Shown: piece by piece, positions 1 through 6,821 of the stretch
Layout of the letters: each line of letters begins with the position of its first letter
How positions within the stretch are numbered: position 1 is the first letter of the stretch
Assembly (NCBI GenBank): GCA_947487055.1
Contig: CANKVN010000010.1
Span: 1-40,012 of the forward strand
DNA from: Flavobacteriales bacterium
GTDB lineage: Bacteria > Bacteroidota > Bacteroidia > NS11-12g > UBA955
Length of the DNA stretch: 40,012 bases
Reading direction: 5' to 3'
The notes under the pieces: model-generated
The model's database searches: none
Told to the model about the DNA's origin: nothing
What the model saw: only the letters and a program-made list of their open reading frames with translations
Made by a program: the position numbers and the translations under genes

Positions 1-1646
1 CCTTGGCCCTTGATGTCGTGGGGATAGCCCACCACAGCGCTTTCTACAACACCTGCATGCATGTTGATGGCATTTTCAACTTCGGCGGTCCCAATGCGGT
101 GTCCTGAAACATTGAGTACATCGTCTACCCGCCCGGTAATCCGGTAGTGGCCATCTTCGTCGCGCAGGCAGCCATCGCCGGTGAAGTAGCGGTTGTGGTA
201 AACCGAGAAATAGGTTTTAATACAACGGTCATGGTCGCCCCAGGTGCTGCGTATCATGCCTGGCCAGGGGTTTTGGATGCATAAATTGCCGCTAACCCCG
301 TTTCCGGTTATTTCGTTGCCATGCTCGTCTACCAAAATGGGTAGAATACCCGGCAACGGGAGCGTTGCAAAGGTTGGTTTTGCCGGGGTGATGCCGGCCA
401 GGTTGCTGATCATGATACCGCCGGTTTCGGTTTGCCACCAGGTATCCACGATGGGCGCCTGTTCGTTGCCGATGTTGCGGTTATACCAATGCCAGGCTTC
501 GGCATTGATGGGCTCTCCCACGGTGCCGAGCACTTTAAGGGAATCCAGGTTTTTGCCCTCAAGTGGTTCTGTACCAAAGGCCATGAGGCTGCGAATGGCG
601 GTGGGTGCGGTGTACAGGATATCGACCTTGTGTTTCTCCACGATATCCCAAAACCGACCGGCATCTGGCCAGGTGGGAATGCCTTCGAACATGAGGGTGG
701 TGGCGCCGGCACTGAGCGGCCCGTATAGCAAATAACTGTGGCCTGTGATCCAGCCAATATCGGCGGTGCAAAAATGGATTTGGCCCGGCTGGTATTGAAA
801 CACATTGACAAACGTATAATTTGCCCAGACCATATAACCGGCTGTGCTGTGCACCACACCTTTGGGTTTGCCCGTGGAGCCTGATGTATAAAGGATGAAT
901 AAGGGGTCTTCGGCATCCATGCTTTCTGCGGGGCAATGGGTTTGGCCACTGTTGTGCATGGCTTCCATTTCGGTTTCCCATGCATAATCCCTGCCTTTAA
1001 GCATGCTGATGGGGGTATGGGTGCGGTTAAACACCAATACGGTTTTTACGGTATCGCAGGTTTGCAGGGCATCGTCTACCACAGATTTCAATGGGATGGT
1101 TTTGTTGCCGCGGTAGGCAGCGTCGCAAGTAACAACAGCACAGGCTCCGGCATCCTTAATGCGGTCTGCTATGCTGCTGGCGCTGAATCCACCGAAGATT
1201 ACCGAATGAAGGGCACCGATACGGGCGCAAGCCATTACGGCAATGGACAGCTCGGGCACCATGCCCATGTAAATGCAAACCCTGTCGCCTTTGCCGATTC
1301 CGTGTTTTTTCAATACGTTGGCAAAGAGCATTACCTCTTGCAGCAATTGCGCATAGGTGAGGGTGCGCGGGGTTTCGCTGGGGTCGTTGGGTTCCCAGAT
1401 GATGGCAGGTGTATTGGCGTGGTGGTCTAAATGGCGGTCGAGGCAGTTTTCGGTGATGTTGAGTTTGGCTCCTTCAAACCAAGTGTTTTCTGCGGTTGGG
1501 AAGCTGGAGCGCAGCACCGAATGCCATGGCTTGTGCCAGGTGAAGTGGGATGCAATGTCGGCCCAAAATGCTTCGGGATCTTGCAGGCTTTGCTTATAGG
1601 CTTCTTCGTACTGGGAAAGTGAGCGTATTTGGTAGGGGAAAGACAT
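1..1646 (-). CDS. acs: acetyl-CoA synthetase, 3' end outside window
   Basis: This AMP-forming enzyme activates acetate with ATP and CoA to acetyl-CoA in the cytoplasm. The frame is open for about 548 codons from the ATG at 1646 to the left edge. The rest of the usual ~630-650 residues, including the conserved acetylatable lysine, lies outside. The N-terminus (MSFPYQIRSLSQYEEAY) matches the usual family start. I see the P-loop YTSGSTGKPKG near residue 250, WWQTETGG near 405, and the hinge region VDDVLNVSGHRIGTAEVE near 510. No promoter of its own is visible. The start codon lies inside the upstream hepT frame, so it is probably transcribed with the mntA/hepT pair or from a promoter hidden in hepT. 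Family assignment is secure. Confidence 0.96.
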   Translation of the reverse strand, partial: MSFPYQIRSLSQYEEAYKQSLQDPEAFWADIASHFTWHKPWHSVLRSSFPTAENTWFEGAKLNITENCLDRHLDHHANTPAIIWEPNDPSETPRTLTYAQLLQEVMLFANVLKKHGIGKGDRVCIYMGMVPELSIAVMACARIGALHSVIFGGFSASSIADRIKDAGACAVVTCDAAYRGNKTIPLKSVVDDALQTCDTVKTVLVFNRTHTPISMLKGRDYAWETEMEAMHNSGQTHCPAESMDAEDPLFILYTSGSTGKPKGVVHSTAGYMVWANYTFVNVFQYQPGQIHFCTADIGWITGHSYLLYGPLSAGATTLMFEGIPTWPDAGRFWDIVEKHKVDILYTAPTAIRSLMAFGTEPLEGKNLDSLKVLGTVGEPINAEAWHWYNRNIGNEQAPIVDTWWQTETGGIMISNLAGITPAKPTFATLPLPGILPILVDEHGNEITGNGVSGNLCIQNPWPGMIRSTWGDHDRCIKTYFSVYHNRYFTGDGCLRDEDGHYRITGRVDDVLNVSGHRIGTAEVENAINMHAGVVESAVVGYPHDIKGQ

Positions 1647-1884
1647 GGGTAATGCGGTTTCTTGTATCTACTATTTTTCTGGATGCAGTAATGTTTATTG
1701 TTGAATTTACGGCTAGAATTCGGTTAGTGGCTTCACCTATAATTTCTAAATTCCTTTCAACAGCCCTTTTTGTTTTCAGGTCTTTTTTAAATTCTTCAAA
1801 TATTTTTTTCTCCGGCAGGAAGCTCTCTATTTCCTTGATTGCCTGTAAAATATCATTAAGCCAAACGTTAATGTCAAGCTCCAT
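1594..1884 (-). CDS. hepT: HepT-like (DUF86) toxin, C-terminally truncated
   Basis: HepT toxins are small HEPN-fold RNases. The sequence from MELDINVWLNDILQAIKEIE through RAVERNLEIIGEA to IVDTRNRITH is clearly of this family and keeps the R-x4-H active-site motif. Family members normally continue about 30 residues with a tyrosine two places after the His, which is the residue AMPylated by MntA. Here Phe stands there, and the last 14 codons are acs sequence read in another frame. The acs ATG overlaps the catalytic His codon. This looks like a deletion fusion, so the product may be inactive or altered. I chose the ATG at 1884 because it overlaps the mntA stop by 11 bases; an earlier ATG at 1908 is in frame. 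Confidence 0.72.
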   Translation of the reverse strand: MELDINVWLNDILQAIKEIESFLPEKKIFEEFKKDLKTKRAVERNLEIIGEATNRILAVNSTINITASRKIVDTRNRITHVFPLPNTLTFPVRRSL

Positions 1885-2179
1885 AAAGCAAAACCTTTGT
1901 TTTTTCAATATGCCCTTTTAAGTAAGGGTTTTTTAAAGAATTGATTTCCAGTAAATCAACCGGTCTTAAGAATAATTGTTCTAATTTATTTTTTAAACCA
2001 AAGTAATATTCTGTGTACCGAAATGGATCCTTCTCTGCAATGTCAACCAAGAAATCAATATCACTCTCTGCCGTTAATTCGTCCCTTACTGCCGAGCCAA
2101 AGGCGAAAAGAGATTTTACCCGAAAAGTTTTACAAATATCCTCAATTCGCTGGTGGTATGGATTGAAAAAGTGGGCCAT
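1874..2179 (-). CDS. mntA: MntA-like nucleotidyltransferase antitoxin
   Basis: This 101-residue minimal nucleotidyltransferase carries the family signature G-S-x10-D-x-D as GSAVRDELTAESDIDFLVD (residues ~28-46). In characterised MntA/HepT systems the antitoxin AMPylates the HepT tyrosine and so neutralises the RNase. The gene sits directly upstream of hepT with an 11-base overlap, the usual order. A perfect -7 box (TAACTTTG) ends only five bases before the ATG, so the transcript is probably leaderless. The partner toxin is truncated and lacks the modified tyrosine, so this protein may be an orphan antitoxin still transcribed because acs lies downstream. Confidence 0.85.
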   Translation of the reverse strand: MAHFFNPYHQRIEDICKTFRVKSLFAFGSAVRDELTAESDIDFLVDIAEKDPFRYTEYYFGLKNKLEQLFLRPVDLLEINSLKNPYLKGHIEKTKVLLYGA

Positions 2180-2184
2180 TAATA

Positions 2185-2192
2185 CAAAGTTA
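2185..2192 (-). promoter_or_regulatory. -7 promoter element of mntA-hepT-acs
   Basis: The minus strand reads TAACTTTG, a perfect match to the Bacteroidota -7 consensus TAnnTTTG, five bases upstream of the mntA start codon. I do not see a clear -33 TTG. Transcription would start at or next to the ATG. Confidence 0.5.
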
Positions 2193-2342
2193 CAACTTTA
2201 TGGATTGTTTTATTTCCTGCTTTAACTTGAAAATGATTTAACATCATAATGGATGGCTATTCGGTTATAATATTTTTCGTTTTGGTATGGCGTGATGGGA
2301 ATGCAACTGCTGATCGCTCCTCGGGCGCAGCGTTTGCGCGTA

Positions 2343-3647
2343 TTACAACCGCATCAAAGCCACACGCTGCCTTTTGCCGTTCGGGTACAGCAGTTCTGCG
2401 ACATAGCTGCCCACAGGGAGGTTTGCCGCATCTATTTGCAGCCCCGATCCGGTTGTGCTTATTTCGGCACCAATGGTTTTGCCATCCATCCCCAACAGGC
2501 GCACTGCGCTTGTTTTTGGCGTTATGATTTGCCAAACGGTACTGCTGGGATTGGGGAAGGCCTGAATTACAGCATGGTTTATTTTGCTTGTGGCATTGAT
2601 TTCCATGCCTTTTTCCAGAACTTGCTCATAAGCCTCAAAACAGCTGCCAAAATCCCACATTTCCTGGGTGCTGGTGCCCGCCAGTATGGTTTGTTCAAAG
2701 GCCGTCTGGCAATTTGATTGTGCGTCGCTGCAGTAGCTAAAGCGCGCTTTCCCTTGGTTGAGGCCCTTTCTGCCAACAATGAGCATGAATCCGGGTATGC
2801 TGTTGTTGGCGGTGCTGTTCCATCCCAGTTTTTTGAGGGTTTGTGCGCAGGAATCAAACCAGTAAAGGGGTGTGGGGTCTGCATTGCCCATCATGCAATA
2901 GTCGCCGTCATTCATGGCATTGACCACTGAATCCATCGCTATTCGGCCGGCTGTGGTGGTGATGTCAAAAGAATAGTAGAGCAAAGAATCTGCGGGAAAA
3001 CCATAGGTGCTCCATTTGCGGCCATTGGGGCAACGCGGGGTGATCCCAACGCCCTTCTGCTGCAGGGTTTGGCCATCATAAATCACCATGTTTAGTTTTT
3101 TCTCACAACTGCCGGCAACCTTATTGCTTGCGGCAAAGCTGCCTTCTTTTAGTCCGGAAGCGGCAAGGCCTGCGCTCAAAAACAGGTGCTTGCCGGGGCA
3201 GGGGGCAATGCCGCCCGGGTAGGCTTCCACAACGGTGTCTTTGCCATTTACCTTGCAGTAAACGGTGATGCCGGCTGCCAGGATGCTGTCCGGGGTGGTG
3301 GTATTGTAGTTTTCAACAGCAATCAGGCCAATTTGTGCACTGGGCGCAATCAGGCTGTCTTGCGAAAATCCGCAGATGGTTTTGTAGCGGTATGTTTTGC
3401 TTTTTCCCTGAAACCGGCCATCATACTGGTTTTTATTAAACATTTGGATATTGCCAAGGGGCAGGAAATCGATGTTTGGGCGGTGGTGAAAAAAGCGCAT
3501 GGTTACGGCAACCAGTTTCACATCGCTGTTGCCGGCATTGCGCAGGCTCCAGTTGGCGGTAGGGCCACCGGAAACCGTAAATACCTGTAAATTTACCTGG
3601 GCATGGATGGCGCTGAGGTTCCAGAGGGCAGCAGCCAGAATTAACAT
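2343..3647 (-). CDS. secreted protein with ILEI-like region and type IX sorting domain
   Basis: An N-terminal signal peptide (MLILAAALWNLSAIHA, then Gln) precedes about 350 residues of extracellular sequence rich in paired cysteines. The last ~75 residues form a type IX secretion C-terminal domain: AFPNPSSTVWQI, then VRLLGMDGKTIG, ending LPVGSYVAELLYPNGKRQRVAL. The protein should therefore be exported through the outer membrane and cleaved or anchored at the surface. A central stretch (MDSVVNAMNDGDYCMMG through LKKLGWNS to FMLIVGRKGL) resembles the interleukin-like EMT inducer (ILEI/FAM3) domain found in other T9SS cargo; I am less sure of that. The first in-frame ATG is at 3647; TTG 3674 and GTG 3653 are in-frame alternatives. 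Substrate and role are unknown. Confidence 0.8.
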   Translation of the reverse strand: MLILAAALWNLSAIHAQVNLQVFTVSGGPTANWSLRNAGNSDVKLVAVTMRFFHHRPNIDFLPLGNIQMFNKNQYDGRFQGKSKTYRYKTICGFSQDSLIAPSAQIGLIAVENYNTTTPDSILAAGITVYCKVNGKDTVVEAYPGGIAPCPGKHLFLSAGLAASGLKEGSFAASNKVAGSCEKKLNMVIYDGQTLQQKGVGITPRCPNGRKWSTYGFPADSLLYYSFDITTTAGRIAMDSVVNAMNDGDYCMMGNADPTPLYWFDSCAQTLKKLGWNSTANNSIPGFMLIVGRKGLNQGKARFSYCSDAQSNCQTAFEQTILAGTSTQEMWDFGSCFEAYEQVLEKGMEINATSKINHAVIQAFPNPSSTVWQIITPKTSAVRLLGMDGKTIGAEISTTGSGLQIDAANLPVGSYVAELLYPNGKRQRVALMRL

Positions 3648-3737
3648 CTTTCTCACGGTGCAAAGTTCGCACAAGGAAGGGAAAGGATTTCCACAGGATA
3701 TGGATGAGTCCTGTCAGGTTGACGCAGGAAGCCTTTT

Positions 3738-4085
3738 TTACGCGCTTTGCTGCAGGGCATCCCAGAATTCAACAGCGCGGCGGGTGTGTGGGATCACGAT
3801 GGTTCCGCCAACGATGTTGGCCACGGCAAGGATTTCAAACATTTGGGGCGAGGTTACACCCAGTTCATGGCATTTCTGGAGGTGGTATTTCACGCAATCG
3901 TCGCAGCGCAGGACCAGGCTGGCCACAAGGCCCAGCATTTCTTTGGTGTGGGTGCTGAGGGCGCCTTCGCTGTAGGTTTGGGTATCGAGGTTAAAGAGGC
4001 GTTTCAGCACCAGGTTATCGGCCTCCATGATCTTCTCATTCATGCGGGCACGGTAGTCATTGAATTCTTGAACGGCATTATTCAT
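3738..4085 (-). CDS. carboxymuconolactone decarboxylase / AhpD-like protein
   Basis: This 115-residue all-alpha protein belongs to the CMD family. The AhpD-type redox motif is present as C61-D-D-C64 followed by H68 (CDDCVKYHLQKC), so peroxidase or disulfide-reductase chemistry is more likely than decarboxylation. Family members usually act as small oligomers in the cytoplasm in peroxide defence. The start at 4085 faces the tRNA-Phe gene across an 85-base gap, so the two genes are divergent. No alkyl hydroperoxide reductase gene is nearby to confirm a partner. Confidence 0.85.
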   Translation of the reverse strand: MNNAVQEFNDYRARMNEKIMEADNLVLKRLFNLDTQTYSEGALSTHTKEMLGLVASLVLRCDDCVKYHLQKCHELGVTSPQMFEILAVANIVGGTIVIPHTRRAVEFWDALQQSA

Positions 4086-4105
4086 GGTGAAATTTCAAAT
4101 TGCTT

Positions 4106-4136
4106 TTGCAAGGTTAAGGCAAAAGCACTATTTTTG
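4106..4136 (+). promoter_or_regulatory. promoter of tRNA-Phe
   Basis: TTG at 4106-4108, a 20-base spacer, and TATTTTTG at 4129-4136 match the Bacteroidota -33/-7 consensus. The mature tRNA begins 34 bases after the box. Confidence 0.75.
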
Positions 4137-4170
4137 CACCCTCATAGAAGTAAATAAGCTTCAAATGAAT

Positions 4171-4243
4171 GGTATCGTAGCTCAGCTGGTAGAGCAAAGG
4201 ACTGAAAATCCTTGTGTCGGCGGTTCGAAACCGTCCGATACCA
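4171..4243 (+). tRNA. tRNA-Phe (anticodon GAA)
   Basis: A full cloverleaf can be drawn. The acceptor stem GGTATCG pairs with CGATACC (4236-4242) with discriminator A 4243. The D stem is GCTC/GAGC. The anticodon stem AAGGA/TCCTT closes the loop CTGAAAA with anticodon GAA. The T stem is GGCGG/CCGTC with one G-U pair around TTCGAAA. The CCA end is not fully encoded (the sequence continues CACAG). A promoter lies upstream and an intrinsic terminator directly downstream, so this is a single-gene transcript. Confidence 0.97.
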
Positions 4244-4246
4244 CAG

Positions 4247-4275
4247 AAAAAACCTGCTTATGGCAGGTTTTTTTT
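4247..4275 (+). terminator. intrinsic terminator of tRNA-Phe
   Basis: AAAAAACCTGC (4247-4257) pairs with GCAGGTTTTTT (4263-4273) around the loop TTATG and runs into a T tract. It starts four bases after the tRNA. Confidence 0.9.
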
Positions 4276-4280
4276 ATGGC

Positions 4281-4421
4281 AATCGTAGCTCGGCCCCAAC
4301 AATCTTGCTCCCGCAATGTGGGATTAGATTGTCGAGCGTCCATGTGTGACTAAGCGGTGAACCGCGTAAGTCACAAGGGCCTGGTAGCGCAAAGGGCGGA
4401 AATTCTTGTGTCCCGGATTTG
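4281..4421 (+). other. degenerate tRNA-Phe-like copy split by a foldable insertion
   Basis: ATCGTAGCTC at 4282-4291 repeats ten bases of tRNA-Phe (4174-4183). After about 90 bases, 4381-4421 resembles tRNA positions 4186-4227: CTGGTAG, GCAAAGG and TTGTGTC are shared in order. The acceptor and T stems no longer pair, so this is not a working tRNA. The insertion can fold into a three-way junction. An outer stem GGCCC (4292-4296)/GGGCC (4377-4381) encloses two hairpins. One is ACAATCT (4299-4305)/AGATTGT (4326-4332) with an inner TCCC/GGGA. The other is TGTGACT (4345-4351)/AGTCACA (4369-4375) with an inner GCGG/CCGC closed by TGAA. A tRNA duplicate interrupted by a structured element, or the scar of an integration at the tRNA, are both possible. 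Confidence 0.5.
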
Positions 4422-4634
4422 GCGCATGCAAAACAGTTGTTTGAAGCAAGTCTGGGAAAAATACGCAGCAACTGCATGCTCCGGACGGTGCGCCACTGCC
4501 ACCTGCCGGCCAAAGCCAAACTATTGCTATTCAAAAAGCACTACCATCCCGCCAACGATTTTCAGGCGGTCACCATCGGCAAAACGCTGGGGCATGAGGG
4601 CATGCTGAGGTGGCTGTTGGAGTATGCTTCGTGA
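4419..4634 (+). pseudogene. possible gene remnant, 71-codon frame
   Basis: A short frame begins ATGGCGCATGCA (residues MAHAKQLFEASLGKIRSN), continues AKLLLFKKHYHPANDFQ, and ends TIGKTLGHEGMLRWLLEYAS. It overlaps the tail of the tRNA-like copy by three bases and has no promoter. I do not recognise the family. The ending loosely recalls the LGH...Y end of tyrosine recombinases, but the spacing is one residue off and the upstream Arg box is absent, so I do not assign it. It could be the 3' remnant of a gene that once adjoined the tRNA copy. Confidence 0.25.
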
Positions 4635-4958
4635 GATAAATATTAACTGGTGTGAGGGAAGCGCTTGTCGTTTTTGGGGGCTTAGCTTTAGATAAGCATT
4701 TCCGTGTTTTTGTGATAGAAGAAATTATTTGTTTATTGAGGAACATTGATTGGAGAATTATTCTCACAAAAAATAATAGTTTATATCATGGCAATTGATA
4801 GTATTGCATTTGAGCTGCTATTAAATTTCTATTTTAAACCAATCTCTCCACGGTTTAAAAAGATGTACCAAGCAGTAGGGCGATTTTGAAGCTTTTTGTA
4901 ACGGGAATTTATCAGCTTACAACAATGAATAATGAATGGCGAATAATTTAAGTGCTTA
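4635..4958. other. AT-rich stretch without a convincing gene
   Basis: No complete gene is visible. A 48-codon plus-strand frame from GTG 4652 to TGA 4796-4798 (VREALVVFGGLALDKHF onwards) reads like protein but has no recognisable family and no start signal, so it may be another remnant. The right end is the 3' flank of the convergent 612-residue gene. Confidence 0.3.
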
Positions 4959-6797
4959 TTATAAATTAATATGCAACCCAAAATAATAACCAATCTGGTA
5001 TTTCTGAACATTTAGTGAGCCCTGTCCAAGGGTATTGAAAAATTCAGTTTGCAAGTAAGTTCTTGATTCACTAATATCTGAGTTTAGGCTATTCACGGGC
5101 GTATAAGCCATGCCCCCTGTTAAAGAAAAGAGTGGGAACTTTTTGGGGCGCAATGAAAATCCGAGTAAATAATTCAGGTTGCGTCCTGATGACAAATCAA
5201 CAGCAACCCCCAGATTGATGCCGGGAACCAATACCTTGCCCGACAAAAAGTCAATACTCATTACCGAGGCAAGGCACACATTCAAAGGGGTTCCGGCTTT
5301 TTTTACAATGGCCAGGGAATCCTGGTCCACACCCACAGACTTAGTCGTGTAGGTGTTTCTGCCTTTGAATGATCCTACTCCGACCAAACCTGTCGTCCAA
5401 TTGACTGAAAAAGTACCGGCCACCGGCAATCTAATGTTCTTTTTTGTGGTAATGCTGCTTTCGGGCAGGTTTTCATTGCTAAAAGTGGTCATTCCGTTTT
5501 CTCCTGGAGCATTACCATTTAGCACGAGTACTGTGGGCGGATACTTGATGGTTTTGATATTGCCATAGTCATCATAAATAATCCACTTTCCAATACATTC
5601 CTTTATTAGCTCTCCTTCTTTGTTAAACAAGCTTGAATAACTTTCGGGAAGCTCATCACCTTCAATCACGCCCTCTGCTTTAATCATGGGCCTGCAAGCG
5701 GAACAGGGTGTTTGGGTGGGCTTATTGTCTGGGGTCCAGTAGTGTCCGGGGTTTGGGTATTTTACATACCGGCTAAGATTCTGATCTTTTTTGGCGGATT
5801 CCAATACTTTATCTACGTCAAATACATCGATGGTAAAGTCCATATCTGTAACCACACCCTCAGTGCCGCCCCCTTGGCCGGTGATAGAAAATGATGTTGA
5901 GCCGGTGTGAATCCTATACACCTGCTCTGTTTCAAACTTGAGGTTTTCAAACTTATAAATGAGCGCATCAATTTTTTCAGTGGTTATCTGTGAATTAGGA
6001 ATCGCACTTAATTCATTTATCCTATTCCAGGAATTGACGAGTTCATTATAACTGTTTAGTATTTCCATGTGGGCTTCGACTAATCCTTTGTCATTTCCCC
6101 CGTTGGTGAAATCGCTGTATTTAAACTTGGCTAAAGTAAATTGTTTTTGTGCCTCCTGATAGTTGCTTACAACGGTCTGATAGCTGAATGAAGATAAATT
6201 ATCCCTTATCTCCCGCAATTGGGTTTGAATGTCCGTAAACGCTGCTTTGGTGTATGTTTTTTCATCTTTAGCCTCATTTAACACAGCATTGAATTTACTA
6301 ACCACCTGATTAAGGCTTGATAAATCCTCAACAGCCTTTTTTCTGTAGATATTATAATTATCAAAATTTATGGCATTTTCGAATAACTGGCTTTTGTATT
6401 CTGCACTACGGGCATTGGGGGTCACTGCCTGGTCACTGCCCCCTAGAAAAGGCAATTCCACATCTTTGAGAAAAGAAAAAATGCTTTGCGATTTACCCAA
6501 AAAATTCTTTGCCTCGTCCAAAAATTTGGGGTCCGCTTTTGGATTGGTTTTTACCTCATTTTGTTTAATTACCACGAAGTATTTCAAAGGATTGTATCCG
6601 CTCACCTTTACCCTTACCACATCTCCATCGTGAAAGCGTACCCGCTTAACTGGCTCTGGCTCGTTAGATCCATTTTCGCGGAATATTTCGTGTTTTTCCA
6701 ATATCACGTTGTATTGTATGCGGTAATTATGTTGCGCCATAGCTGTAGTGGCTGCGGCACATGAAATCAATAGCGAAAATGACTTAATTATATTCAT
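4959..6797 (-). CDS. secreted or outer-membrane protein of unknown function, downstream of the caspase
   Basis: The 612-residue product has a signal peptide (MNIIKSFSLLISCAAATTAMA, then Gln). Residues ~30-80 look like a small beta domain (VRFHDGDVVRVKVSGYNPLK). Residues ~130-290 are helical and charged, probably coiled coil. A Cys-x-x-Cys pair (PCSACRP) lies near residue 370. The last ~170 residues alternate like transmembrane beta strands and end IGYYFGLHINL, compatible with a small barrel. The start is 24 bases after the caspase stop with no terminator between, so the two genes are almost certainly cotranscribed. It could be a membrane partner or substrate of the caspase. I recognise no named family. 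Confidence 0.75.
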   Translation of the reverse strand: MNIIKSFSLLISCAAATTAMAQHNYRIQYNVILEKHEIFRENGSNEPEPVKRVRFHDGDVVRVKVSGYNPLKYFVVIKQNEVKTNPKADPKFLDEAKNFLGKSQSIFSFLKDVELPFLGGSDQAVTPNARSAEYKSQLFENAINFDNYNIYRKKAVEDLSSLNQVVSKFNAVLNEAKDEKTYTKAAFTDIQTQLREIRDNLSSFSYQTVVSNYQEAQKQFTLAKFKYSDFTNGGNDKGLVEAHMEILNSYNELVNSWNRINELSAIPNSQITTEKIDALIYKFENLKFETEQVYRIHTGSTSFSITGQGGGTEGVVTDMDFTIDVFDVDKVLESAKKDQNLSRYVKYPNPGHYWTPDNKPTQTPCSACRPMIKAEGVIEGDELPESYSSLFNKEGELIKECIGKWIIYDDYGNIKTIKYPPTVLVLNGNAPGENGMTTFSNENLPESSITTKKNIRLPVAGTFSVNWTTGLVGVGSFKGRNTYTTKSVGVDQDSLAIVKKAGTPLNVCLASVMSIDFLSGKVLVPGINLGVAVDLSSGRNLNYLLGFSLRPKKFPLFSLTGGMAYTPVNSLNSDISESRTYLQTEFFNTLGQGSLNVQKYQIGYYFGLHINL

Positions 6798-6821
6798 ATA
6801 AGAAATGCAATTTTAAACAAT

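Noticed and set aside
936-1430. 164-codon plus-strand frame, Gly- and His-rich
   Set aside because: It is antisense to acs, which translates through the whole region with family motifs.
4419-4634. Possible tyrosine recombinase end (LGH...Y)
   Set aside because: The His-Tyr spacing is one residue off and the upstream catalytic Arg and His boxes are missing.
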